Assembly: GCA_017577365.1 (NCBI GenBank)
Contig: PKRJ01000015.1
Span: 1 to 64,000, forward strand
From: Gammaproteobacteria bacterium
Lineage (GTDB): Bacteria > Pseudomonadota > Gammaproteobacteria > Steroidobacterales > Rariloculaceae
Length of the DNA stretch: 64,000 nucleotides
Reading direction: 5' to 3'
In this document: one piece after another, positions 55,473 to 63,418 of the stretch
Layout: every line of letters begins with the position of its first letter
How positions within the stretch are numbered: the first letter of the stretch is position 1
Position numbers and translations under genes: made by a program
Notes under the pieces: model-generated
The model's database searches: none
What the model was told of the DNA's origin: nothing
The model's input: only the letters and a program-made list of their open reading frames with translations

Positions 55473-56577
55473 CGCGGGCGCGTCGCCGCTCGATCGCCCA
55501 TTCGACGTGCTCGCGCACGATCGGCGACGGATGGTTCGCGCGCTCCGCGAGCGCCGCGTCGATCTCGGGATCGGGCGGCGCGTTCCCGAGCGCGACCGCG
55601 ATATTGCGTAGCCAGCCTTCGTAGCCCGCGCGGCGGATCGCGCTGCCTTCGGTCCGTCGCGACCATTCGTCCTCGGTCCAGCGGAAGAGCGCGACGAGCT
55701 TCGCCGAGTCGAGGCCGTGACGCGGCGCGAAGTCGGGGAGCGCGGCTTTCCTCGCGAACTTGTTCCACGGGCAAAAGAGCTGGCAGTCGTCGCAGCCGAA
55801 GATCCGATTGCCTAGCAGCGGGCGCAGCTCCACCGGAATCGAGCCGCGCAGCTCGATCGTCAGATACGAGATGCAGCGCCGCGCGTCGAGCTCGTACGGC
55901 GCGACGATCGCGCCGGTCGGGCAGACCTCGAGACACGCGGCGCAGGTGCCGCAATGCGCGCTCGCCGGCGCATCGATCGGCAGCGGCAAATCCGTGAAGA
56001 TCTCGCCGAGGAAGAAATAGGAGCCCGCGTCGCGGGCGATGAGATTCGTGTGCTTACCGATCCAGCCGAGACCGGCGTTGCGCGCGAGCGCTTTCTCGAG
56101 CACGGGCGCGCTGTCGGTGAAGACACGGTAGCCGAACGGACCGACGTGCGACTCGATCGCGCGGGCGAGCTTTTGCAGGCGCTGCCGCATCACCTTGTGG
56201 TAGTCGCGGCCGAGCGCATAGCGTGAGACGTACGCGAGGGTCGGATCGCGAAGCGTTTCGACCGCGTCCGCGGCGTTGTCGGGCCAATAGTCGAGGCGCG
56301 CCGAGATCACCCTGATCGTGCCCGGCACGAGCTCCGCCGGCCGCGAGCGTCTCGTGCCGTGGCGCGCCATGTAGTCGAGCTCGCCGTGCCGGCCGAGCGC
56401 GAGCCAGCGCTCGAGCTTCGCTTCGTCGTCGCGCAGGTCGATGCCGCTGATGCCGATCTTGCCGAAGCCGAGCGCCGCCGCCTCTTCGCGGATCCGATCC
56501 GCGAGCGCGACGAGCTCCGCCGGCGACAGCGTCCGCCGGTCGACCGTCTTCGTCGATGGATGCACGTGCTCGGTCAT
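55450..56577 (-). CDS. queG: Epoxyqueuosine reductase
   Basis: The cobalamin/Fe-S enzyme that catalyses the last step of queuosine synthesis on tRNA. 375 residues; catalytic Asp region YRVFTDSAPVLEKALAR, two [4Fe-4S] motifs CGTCAACLEVCP and the pair CDDCQLFCPWN, and a C-terminal HEAT-like helix. It is divergent from nnr, as in E. coli. Its last 8 codons overlap the end of panC on the other strand. Confidence 0.95.
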   Translation of the reverse strand: MTEHVHPSTKTVDRRTLSPAELVALADRIREEAAALGFGKIGISGIDLRDDEAKLERWLALGRHGELDYMARHGTRRSRPAELVPGTIRVISARLDYWPDNAADAVETLRDPTLAYVSRYALGRDYHKVMRQRLQKLARAIESHVGPFGYRVFTDSAPVLEKALARNAGLGWIGKHTNLIARDAGSYFFLGEIFTDLPLPIDAPASAHCGTCAACLEVCPTGAIVAPYELDARRCISYLTIELRGSIPVELRPLLGNRIFGCDDCQLFCPWNKFARKAALPDFAPRHGLDSAKLVALFRWTEDEWSRRTEGSAIRRAGYEGWLRNIAVALGNAPPDPEIDAALAERANHPSPIVREHVEWAIERRRARVSDSCCR

Positions 56578-56677
56578 CTCGGGGTGCTCGCGGAGCGCGA
56601 TCGAAGGCTGCGGCGCAGACGTTGCGGGTGGCGACGCGATGAAACGTAGGCCGCCGCGGCGGTCGACAGGCTCTCAG

Positions 56678-56683
56678 TATAAT
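56678..56683 (+). promoter_or_regulatory. Consensus -10 (TATAAT) immediately before nnr
   Basis: A perfect TATAAT ends 6 nt before the nnr ATG, so a start of transcription at the usual distance would fall on the start codon. The -35 region is poor. Confidence 0.5.
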
Positions 56684-56689
56684 GGCCCG

Positions 56690-58189
56690 ATGATGAGCGA
56701 ACCGGACCCGTTACCCACAGACATCTACTCCGCGGGGCAGGTCCGGTTGATCGACCGCGTCGCGATCGACGAGCTCGGCATTCCGGGCTACGAGCTGATG
56801 TGCCGCGCCGGCACCGCGGCGCTCGCCGAGCTCCGCAAGCGCTGGCCCGACGCGCGGCGAATCGCCGTGTTCTGCGGCGCCGGCAATAATGCGGGCGACG
56901 GTTACGTCGTCGCGCGACTCGCGCGTGCCGCGGGCCTCGACGTTCACGTCGTCGCGGTCGTGCCGCCGGAGCGGCTTCGCGGCGATGCGGCGCAGGCGTG
57001 GGCCGACTGCCGCGCGGCTGGGATCGACGCCGTGCCGTTCGGCGGCCCGGGCGCAGCCGGTCCGTTGGAAGCGGACGTCGTCGTCGACGCGTTGCTCGGC
57101 ACGGGGCTCGACCGTCCGGTCGAAGGTGCGTTCGCGGAAGCGATCGCGGCGATGAACGCGCGTTCGGTGCCGATCCTCGCGCTCGACGTGCCGTCGGGTC
57201 TCGACGCCGATACCGGCCGCGTGCTCGGCGTCGCCGTTCGAGCCGACGCGACGATCACGTTCGTCGGGCTCAAGCAAGGTTTGTTTCTCGGTGAGGCGCC
57301 CGATTATCGGGGCGCGCTCGCGTTTGCGGATCTCGATATTCCCGCCGTCGCGCGGCAGCGCTTTCGGCCCGCGCTCACACGACTGTCGCTGCGCGAGCTC
57401 GAGGCAGCGCTGCCCAAGCGGCCGCGCTCGGCGCACAAGGGGACGAACGGGCGGCTCCTGCTCGTCGGCGGCGCGCCGGGCATGTCGGGCGCGATCCGGC
57501 TCGCCGCCGAAGCGGCGCTTCGCGTCGGCGCGGGACTCGTCTACGTCGCGACGCATCCCGTGAGCCTCTTGCCCGTGATGTCGGGGCGTCCCGAGCTCAT
57601 GTGCCGTGCCGTGGAGACCGCCGATGCGCTCGATTCGCTCCTCGAGCTCGCCGATGCCGTGGTGCTGGGACCGGGCCTCGGTCGCGACGCATGGGGCAGG
57701 GCGCTCTGGCAGCGCGTGATCGCCACGGATCTGCCGCTCGTCGTCGACGCCGACGGGCTGAACCTTCTCGCGGAGCGTTCGACGCCGCGTGGCCGCTGGA
57801 TCGTGACGCCGCATCCGGCCGAAGCGGGGCGGCTGCTCGGCATCGGCACCGCCGAGGTCCAGGCGGATCGGCTTGCGGCCGTGCGTGAGCTCTCGCGCAA
57901 GCTCGATGCGATCGCCGTCCTCAAGGGCGCTTGCTCGCTCGTCTGCGCGGGCGAGCAGGTCGCGGTCTGCGATCGCGGCAATCCCGGAATGGCGACCGGC
58001 GGCACGGGCGACGTGCTCGCCGGCGTGCTCGGAGGTCTCGCCGTGCAGCTACGCGATCTGCCGACGGCCGCGCGCGTCGGCGTGCTGCTCCACGCGCTCG
58101 CGGGTGACGACGCGGCGCGGGACGGCGAGCGCGGCATGATCGCGAGCGATCTGCTCGCGGCCTTGCGCCGCCGCGCGAATCCGGTGTGA
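56690..58189 (+). CDS. nnr: Bifunctional NAD(P)H-hydrate repair enzyme
   Basis: Repairs hydrated NAD(P)H. The N-terminal domain is the epimerase (residues about 10-215; GAGNNAGDGYVVARLA, LDVPSGLDADTG). The C-terminal domain is the ADP-dependent dehydratase (about 230-499; KGTNGRLLLVGGAPGMSGA, VVDADGLNLL, TPHPAEAGRLLG and GMATGGTGDVLAGVLGG). The 499 residues are normal for the fused form. Two tandem ATG codons at 56690 and 56693 follow the TATAAT at once. It is divergent from queG and leads the tsaE-amidase-mutL cluster. Confidence 0.96.
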   Translation: MMSEPDPLPTDIYSAGQVRLIDRVAIDELGIPGYELMCRAGTAALAELRKRWPDARRIAVFCGAGNNAGDGYVVARLARAAGLDVHVVAVVPPERLRGDAAQAWADCRAAGIDAVPFGGPGAAGPLEADVVVDALLGTGLDRPVEGAFAEAIAAMNARSVPILALDVPSGLDADTGRVLGVAVRADATITFVGLKQGLFLGEAPDYRGALAFADLDIPAVARQRFRPALTRLSLRELEAALPKRPRSAHKGTNGRLLLVGGAPGMSGAIRLAAEAALRVGAGLVYVATHPVSLLPVMSGRPELMCRAVETADALDSLLELADAVVLGPGLGRDAWGRALWQRVIATDLPLVVDADGLNLLAERSTPRGRWIVTPHPAEAGRLLGIGTAEVQADRLAAVRELSRKLDAIAVLKGACSLVCAGEQVAVCDRGNPGMATGGTGDVLAGVLGGLAVQLRDLPTAARVGVLLHALAGDDAARDGERGMIASDLLAALRRRANPV

Positions 58190-58202
58190 CCGGGCAGGGT
58201 CG

Positions 58203-58709
58203 GTGAGCGCCGATCGGCCGAGCTGGCTTTTCCGCGGCGAGGACGCGCTTGTCGAGGCCGCGCGTGAGGTCGCGGTGCGCTGGCGCGGCGCGGGTCTGGG
58301 TCCGCTCGTCGTCGCGCTGTCCGGCGATCTCGGCAGCGGCAAGACGACCTGGGTGCGCGCGATGCTGCGCGGGCTCGGGTACGCCGGCCGCGTGCCGTCG
58401 CCGACCTATACGCTCGTCGAGCTGTATCCGCTCGACGGCCTCACGCTCGTCCACCTCGACCTTTATCGGCTCGCCGACGACGCGGAGCTCGAGCATCTCG
58501 GCATCCGCGATTGGCTCGACGCGCCGAGCACCTGGCTGCTCGTCGAGTGGCCCGAACGCGCCCAGGCGCTTCAAGCACTTGCGGATCTCGAATTCGAGTT
58601 CGACGTGATCGACGCGACTTCGCGGCGCGTCCGGCTCGAGCCGCGCTCCGCCTCGGGCCAAGCGGCCGTAGCCGCATTAGCTGATCTCGATTCTAGGTAT
58701 GGTTCCTAA
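58203..58709 (+). CDS. tsaE: tRNA threonylcarbamoyladenosine biosynthesis ATPase TsaE
   Basis: An essential ATPase that works with TsaB and TsaD in making t6A37. 168 residues; Walker A SGDLGSGKTTWVRAML, PSPTYTLVELY, the Walker B-like VHLDLYRL, and LVEWPERA. The start is GTG 58203, 13 bp after nnr. Gene order nnr-tsaE-amidase is the standard gammaproteobacterial one. Confidence 0.95.
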   Translation: MSADRPSWLFRGEDALVEAAREVAVRWRGAGLGPLVVALSGDLGSGKTTWVRAMLRGLGYAGRVPSPTYTLVELYPLDGLTLVHLDLYRLADDAELEHLGIRDWLDAPSTWLLVEWPERAQALQALADLEFEFDVIDATSRRVRLEPRSASGQAAVAALADLDSRYGS

Positions 58710-58791
58710 TTGGCTCATTCAACTTGCAAATTCGGAAAAAAGCCGATAGAAAGGCCGATGGCATAAGAAAACCGCTTTCGGGGAGGCTAGC

Positions 58792-60114
58792 GTGCGCTTC
58801 CGGGCTTGGGGACCGTTTGCGCTGTGGCTCGTCACGACGGCATGGGCGCAAGTCGCGAGACCGGCGGAAGTCGAAAACGTCAGAGTGTGGTCCGGTCCGG
58901 AGGCGACCCGGGTGGTCCTCGATCTCTCGGCGCCGACGGATCACCGCGTCTTCTCGCTTTCGAACCCTCACCGCATCGTCATCGATCTCGCGAAGACGTC
59001 CGCGCGGCGCGCGCTCGCCCTGCCGGAGCCGAAGGGGTACGTGACGGCCGTGCGCACGGGTAATCGACCCGGCGGCGAGCTGCGCGTCGTCCTCGATCTC
59101 AAAGAGCCGGTCCAGCCGAAGAGTTTCCTGCTGCCGCCGAACGAGCAGTACGGGCATCGCCTCGTGATCGATCTCGAGCCCGTGCGCTCGGACGCGGTCG
59201 TGAGGCGCACGACGGCGCCGGCCGCGCCGCCGAGCGGACGCGATCTCGTCGTCGTCATCGATCCCGGCCACGGCGGCGAGGATCCCGGCGCGAGCGGAAA
59301 GCGCGGCGTGCGCGAGAAGGATGTCGTGCTCGCGATCGCGAAGCGGCTCGCGGCGGAGCTCGAGCGTCAGCCGGGCATCCGTCCGGTGCTGACGCGCGAC
59401 GGCGATTATTTCGTGTCGCTGAACGACCGACGCGAGATCGCGCACAGGGAGCGCGCGGATCTGTTCGTGTCGATTCACGCGGACTCCTATCGCGATCCGA
59501 GCGCACGCGGCGCGACGGTCTACGTGCTGTCGGAGCAGGGCGCGAGCGACGAGGTCGCGCGCCGTGCCGCCGCGCGCGAGAACGCGTCGGACACGATCGG
59601 CGGCGTCTCGCTCGCGGACAAGGATCCGGTCTTGCGTCACGTGCTGCTCGATCTCTCGCAGAACGCGCAGCTTTCCGCGAGCACGGTCGCGGGCGAGCGG
59701 CTGATCGACCGGCTCGGCACGGTGACCGCGATGCGCAAGCACCAGGTGCAGCGCGCGAAGTTTCTCGTGCTGAGGCAGCCCGACGTGCCCGCCGTGCTCG
59801 TCGAGACGGCGTACATCTCGAATCCGTCGCAGGAGCAGGCGCTCGGCGACGCGAACTATCAGGCTCAGCTCGCGCGCGCGCTCGCTGCCGGCATCCTCGA
59901 TTATTTCCAGACGCACGCGCCGCCCGACACGTATTTCGCGCAGAATCCCGGCGCGCGCGTGAGCATGCCGATTCAGCACGTGATCTCGCGCGGCGAGACG
60001 TTGTCGAAGATCGCCGAGCGATACAACGTGAGCTTGAGGGAGCTCAAGCGCTCGAACAGCTTGAAATCCGACGTCATTCGAGTCGGTCAGGTCCTGACGA
60101 TTCCACAGAGCTGA
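58792..60114 (+). CDS. amiB: N-acetylmuramoyl-L-alanine amidase (AMIN-Amidase_3-LysM)
   Basis: A periplasmic cell-separation amidase of 440 residues. A short signal (ending WAQVA) is followed by an AMIN domain (about 25-115), the Zn amidase domain (about 150-375: VVIDPGHGGEDPGA, VSIHADS, and catalytic Glu in VLVETAYIS), and a C-terminal LysM (about 395-440; HVISRGETLSKIAERYNVS). The start is GTG 58792. It lies 82 bp after tsaE and 22 bp before mutL. Confidence 0.94.
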   Translation: MRFRAWGPFALWLVTTAWAQVARPAEVENVRVWSGPEATRVVLDLSAPTDHRVFSLSNPHRIVIDLAKTSARRALALPEPKGYVTAVRTGNRPGGELRVVLDLKEPVQPKSFLLPPNEQYGHRLVIDLEPVRSDAVVRRTTAPAAPPSGRDLVVVIDPGHGGEDPGASGKRGVREKDVVLAIAKRLAAELERQPGIRPVLTRDGDYFVSLNDRREIAHRERADLFVSIHADSYRDPSARGATVYVLSEQGASDEVARRAAARENASDTIGGVSLADKDPVLRHVLLDLSQNAQLSASTVAGERLIDRLGTVTAMRKHQVQRAKFLVLRQPDVPAVLVETAYISNPSQEQALGDANYQAQLARALAAGILDYFQTHAPPDTYFAQNPGARVSMPIQHVISRGETLSKIAERYNVSLRELKRSNSLKSDVIRVGQVLTIPQS

Positions 60115-60124
60115 TGGCCGCGCC

Positions 60125-60130
60125 TACAAT
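60125..60130 (+). promoter_or_regulatory. -10 element immediately before mutL
   Basis: TACAAT ends 6 nt before the GTG of mutL. Transcription from it would begin at or next to the start codon. Confidence 0.45.
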
Positions 60131-60136
60131 GCGCGC

Positions 60137-62029
60137 GTGGCCATCCGCATCCTGCCCCCCCAGCTCATCGATCAGATCGCTGCCGGCGAGGTCGTCGAGC
60201 GGCCGGCGTCGGTCGTCAAGGAGCTCGTCGAGAACTCGTTGGACGCGGGCGCGCGCCGGATCGACATCGAGATCGAGGGCGGCGGCTGCCGGCTGATCCG
60301 GATCACGGACGACGGCTGCGGTATCGCGCCCGACGAGCTCCAGCTCGCGCTGTCGCGCCACGCGACCAGCAAGATCGCGAGCCTCGACGATCTCGAATCG
60401 CTCGTGTCGATGGGGTTCCGCGGCGAAGCGCTGCCGAGCATCGCGTCGGTCTCCCGTTTGACGTTGACGTCGCGGATCGCGGGCGAGGAGACGGGTTTTC
60501 GGATCGCCTCCGAAGGCGGCGACGTCGGCGACGTGCGTCCCGCGCCTCATCCGTTCGGCACGACCGTCGAGGTGCGCGATCTCTTCTACAACGTTCCCGC
60601 GCGACGCAAGTTCGTTCGCACGGAGAAAACGGAGGCCGCGCACGTCGAAGCGATCGTGCGAAGCCTCGCGTTGGCGCGCTTCGACGTCGAGTTTCGTTTG
60701 CGTCGCGACCGGAAGGCGGTGCTCGCGCTCGCGGCCGCAACGAATCGGGCGGAGCAGGAGGCGCGCGTCGCCGAGCTCTGCGGCGAGGACTTCATCGCGA
60801 ACGCGCGCTACGTCGAGCGCTCGATCGAAGGGCTCGCCCTTCGCGGCTGGCTTGCGGCGCCGACGTTCTCGCGCAGCCAGCCGGACATGCAGTACACGTA
60901 CGTCAATGGCCGCTACGTGCGCGACAAGCTGCTGCGCCACGCGGTGCGGCTCGGTTACCAGGACGTGCTGTATCAAGCGAGGCACCCGGCCTTCGTGCTG
61001 TTTCTGACCCTCGATCCGCGGCGCGTCGACGTCAACGCCCATCCCGCGAAGCTCGAGATCCGCTTCCGCGACTCGCAGCTCGTGCACGACTTCGTATTCC
61101 GGACGATCGAAGCGGCCCTTGCGCAACCCGTCGAAGGCGATTCCGCGCCCGCTCGGCCGCCGACGTCGATTCGCTTCGGAGGCAACGACGGGCACCAGGG
61201 GATACATGCGGGACGTCCCGGAAAAGACTGGCACGTGCAGGATCGTCTCGATCTCGGGCATCACGTGGCCCTCTATCATCGGCTGCACGCGCGCGACACC
61301 GACTCGAGCGGCGATGACGGGGCGGGTTCGGCCGCCGGGTTCGTCGCCGACGGAGCTTCGGCGGCTCACGCCGGCATTCGGTCCGCGGCTGCCCGCGCGG
61401 TCCACGCCGCGCACGCTTCGACCGCGGCGCCGCAGGACAAAGACATCCCGCCGCTCGGCTTCGCGCTCGCGCAGCTTTCGGGCATCTACGTGCTCGCCGA
61501 GAACCGCGACGGGCTCATCGTCGTCGACATGCACGCAGCGCACGAGCGGATCTACTACGAGCAGCTCAAGCGCTCCTTCGCCGAAGACCGGCTCCGGCCG
61601 CAGCCGCTACTCGTGCCGGTCGACGTGCCGCTCGCGCCGCGCGAAGCGGATCTCGCGGAGATGCACGCGGAAGAGCTCGAGCGCGTTGGGCTCACCGTCG
61701 TTCGCCGCGCGCCGAACCTCGTGCAGGTGCTCGCGGTGCCGCAACTCCTCCGCGGCACGGACGCGGCCGCATTGCTTCGGGACGTGCTGAGCGATCTCGC
61801 CGAAGGGGGCGGATGCGAGCGCATCGAGGCGCGCGTCGACGAGCTGCTCGCGACGATGGCCTGTCATTCGGCCGTGCACGCGAATCGCCGGCTCACGATC
61901 GAGGAGATGAACGCGCTGCTTCGAGAGATGGAGCGCACCGAGCGTATCGACCAGTGCAATCACGGCCGGCCGACGTGGACGCGGATCTCGCTGGCCGAGC
62001 TCGACAGGCTGTTCCTGCGGGGCCAGTAG
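60137..62029 (+). CDS. mutL: DNA mismatch repair protein MutL
   Basis: The mismatch-repair matchmaker ATPase. 630 residues: an N-terminal GHKL ATPase with VENSLDAGARRIDIE, DDGCGI and MGFRGEALPSIASV, a Ser/Ala/Asp-rich linker (about 345-435), and a C-terminal dimerisation domain. The C-terminus carries D-M-H-A-x2-E-x4-E (DMHAAHERIYYE), plus AC-x-SAV-x-A and CNHGRP, which together match the endonuclease-type MutL rather than the E. coli type. GTG start at 60137. miaA begins 2 bp after its stop. Confidence 0.96.
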   Translation: MAIRILPPQLIDQIAAGEVVERPASVVKELVENSLDAGARRIDIEIEGGGCRLIRITDDGCGIAPDELQLALSRHATSKIASLDDLESLVSMGFRGEALPSIASVSRLTLTSRIAGEETGFRIASEGGDVGDVRPAPHPFGTTVEVRDLFYNVPARRKFVRTEKTEAAHVEAIVRSLALARFDVEFRLRRDRKAVLALAAATNRAEQEARVAELCGEDFIANARYVERSIEGLALRGWLAAPTFSRSQPDMQYTYVNGRYVRDKLLRHAVRLGYQDVLYQARHPAFVLFLTLDPRRVDVNAHPAKLEIRFRDSQLVHDFVFRTIEAALAQPVEGDSAPARPPTSIRFGGNDGHQGIHAGRPGKDWHVQDRLDLGHHVALYHRLHARDTDSSGDDGAGSAAGFVADGASAAHAGIRSAAARAVHAAHASTAAPQDKDIPPLGFALAQLSGIYVLAENRDGLIVVDMHAAHERIYYEQLKRSFAEDRLRPQPLLVPVDVPLAPREADLAEMHAEELERVGLTVVRRAPNLVQVLAVPQLLRGTDAAALLRDVLSDLAEGGGCERIEARVDELLATMACHSAVHANRRLTIEEMNALLREMERTERIDQCNHGRPTWTRISLAELDRLFLRGQ

Positions 62030-62031
62030 CC

Positions 62032-62967
62032 GTGTCTCGGACCACGCCGAGGGCGGTCTGCCTGACCGGCCCGACCGCCTGCGGCAAGACCGACCTCGCG
62101 CTCGCGCTCGCCGAATCGATTCCGCTCGAGATCGTGAGCGTCGATTCCGCGATGGTCTATCGCGGCATGGACATCGGCACGGCGAAGCCGAGCCGGGAGG
62201 TGCGTGCGCGAGTGCCGCATCACCTGATCGATATCGTCGATCCGGCCGATGCTTACTCGGCGGGCCGATTCCTCCGCGACGCGCTTGCGGCGATTGCCGA
62301 TATTACGTCGCGTGGCCGTGCGCCGCTGCTCGTCGGCGGCACGTTGCTCTACCTACGCGCCTTGCGGCGCGGCCTCGCGCCGTTGCCGGGGCCGGACCCC
62401 GAGGTGCGCAGGCTGCTCGACGAGGAGGGGGAGTCCTACGGATGGCCCGCGCTCCACGCACGGCTTGCTCGTGTCGATCCCGAGGCCGCCGCACGCATCG
62501 CGCCGAACGATCGGCAGCGGATCCAGCGCGCGCTCGAGGTATATACGCTTTCGGGACGCCCGCTTAGCGAGCTGCAGAGACAGGCCGCGGCGCCTCCGCT
62601 CGACCTCCGTCTCATCGCGGTCGTCCCGTCGGATCGTGCGGCATTGGCCGCACGGATTGAACGGCGATTCGACGCGATGGTCGAAGCTGGATTGGTGGAC
62701 GAAGTCAAGCGTCTCAAGTCTCGGCCGGACTTGCATCCGGGGCTGCCCTCGATGCGGTCGGTCGGTTACCGTCAGGTATGGGCGCACCTCGAGGGACGCT
62801 ATGATTGGTCGACCGCTCGCGAGAAGGCGATCGCGGCGACCCGTCAGCTGGCGAAGCGCCAGATGACGTGGCTGCGGTCGGAGCCCGGCGTCGAAGCGTA
62901 CGAAGCGTTCTCGCCCGGGCTCGAAAGCACATTGCTCGAGCGTGTGGGTTCGGAGTTGGAGGGGTAA
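62032..62967 (+). CDS. miaA: tRNA dimethylallyltransferase
   Basis: Isopentenylates A37 of tRNAs reading UNN codons. 311 residues; P-loop LTGPTACGKTDLALALA, DSAMVYRGMDIGTAKP, the DIVDP segment, VGGTLLYLRAL and NDRQRIQRALEVY. The start is GTG 62032 after a GGGG site. It lies 2 bp from mutL and is followed by the hfq promoter region. Confidence 0.96.
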   Translation: MSRTTPRAVCLTGPTACGKTDLALALAESIPLEIVSVDSAMVYRGMDIGTAKPSREVRARVPHHLIDIVDPADAYSAGRFLRDALAAIADITSRGRAPLLVGGTLLYLRALRRGLAPLPGPDPEVRRLLDEEGESYGWPALHARLARVDPEAAARIAPNDRQRIQRALEVYTLSGRPLSELQRQAAAPPLDLRLIAVVPSDRAALAARIERRFDAMVEAGLVDEVKRLKSRPDLHPGLPSMRSVGYRQVWAHLEGRYDWSTAREKAIAATRQLAKRQMTWLRSEPGVEAYEAFSPGLESTLLERVGSELEG

Positions 62968-63005
62968 CGCGGCACTGCACCCTTGTCCTTTGAACGGAAC
63001 TGCTG

Positions 63006-63014
63006 TGCTAACAT
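63006..63014 (+). promoter_or_regulatory. Extended -10 for hfq
   Basis: TGCTAACAT (TG-n-TAACAT) lies about 135 nt upstream of the hfq ATG, before the leader hairpin. A TTGTCC at 62983 is a possible -35 with long spacing. Confidence 0.4.
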
Positions 63015-63035
63015 ACGTCGTTCGTGGGACCAGCG

Positions 63036-63072
63036 TCTCGTTCCGCCCGTGGGATCAAGAAGCGGAACGAGA
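63036..63072 (+). other. 11-bp hairpin in the hfq leader
   Basis: TCTCGTTCCGC (63036-63046) pairs perfectly with GCGGAACGAGA (63062-63072) around a 15-nt loop, followed by TTTCTAAAG. It could terminate miaA transcripts, act as an attenuator, or be a protein- or Hfq-bound leader structure. Confidence 0.55.
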
Positions 63073-63146
63073 TTTCTAAAGCGCGTTTATCGACGGGTCG
63101 GTACTTCGGACCTAATCTCTGCAAGCCTAACAATAAAGGAGACGCT

Positions 63147-63389
63147 ATGCCGAAAGGTCAGTCGCTGCAGGATCCGTTTCTTAACGCGCTGCGTAAAGAA
63201 AAGGTTCCAGTGTCTATCTATCTAGTTAACGGCATCAAGCTGCAGGGCCAGATCGACTCGTTCGATCAGTTCGTCGTGCTGCTGCGCAACTCCGTGAGCC
63301 AGATGGTCTACAAGCACGCTATCTCGACGGTGGTGCCCTCTCGAAACGTGCGCCTGCCGTCCGTGGATAACGATGATTCGGACGACTAA
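63147..63389 (+). CDS. hfq: RNA-binding protein Hfq
   Basis: A hexameric Sm-like RNA chaperone for small RNAs. 80 residues; proximal-face Sm1 KGQSLQDPFLNALRKEKVPVSIYLVNGIKLQG and Sm2 YKHAISTVVPSR with the KH motif, ending in a short acidic tail (NDDSDD). An AAAGGAG ribosome-binding site precedes the ATG. Its leader contains an extended -10 and a strong hairpin. It is followed by hflX, 29 bp on, in the conserved order. Confidence 0.97.
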   Translation: MPKGQSLQDPFLNALRKEKVPVSIYLVNGIKLQGQIDSFDQFVVLLRNSVSQMVYKHAISTVVPSRNVRLPSVDNDDSDD

Positions 63390-63418
63390 CTGCCGACGTC
63401 CGCGGCAGGGAGTGCCGC

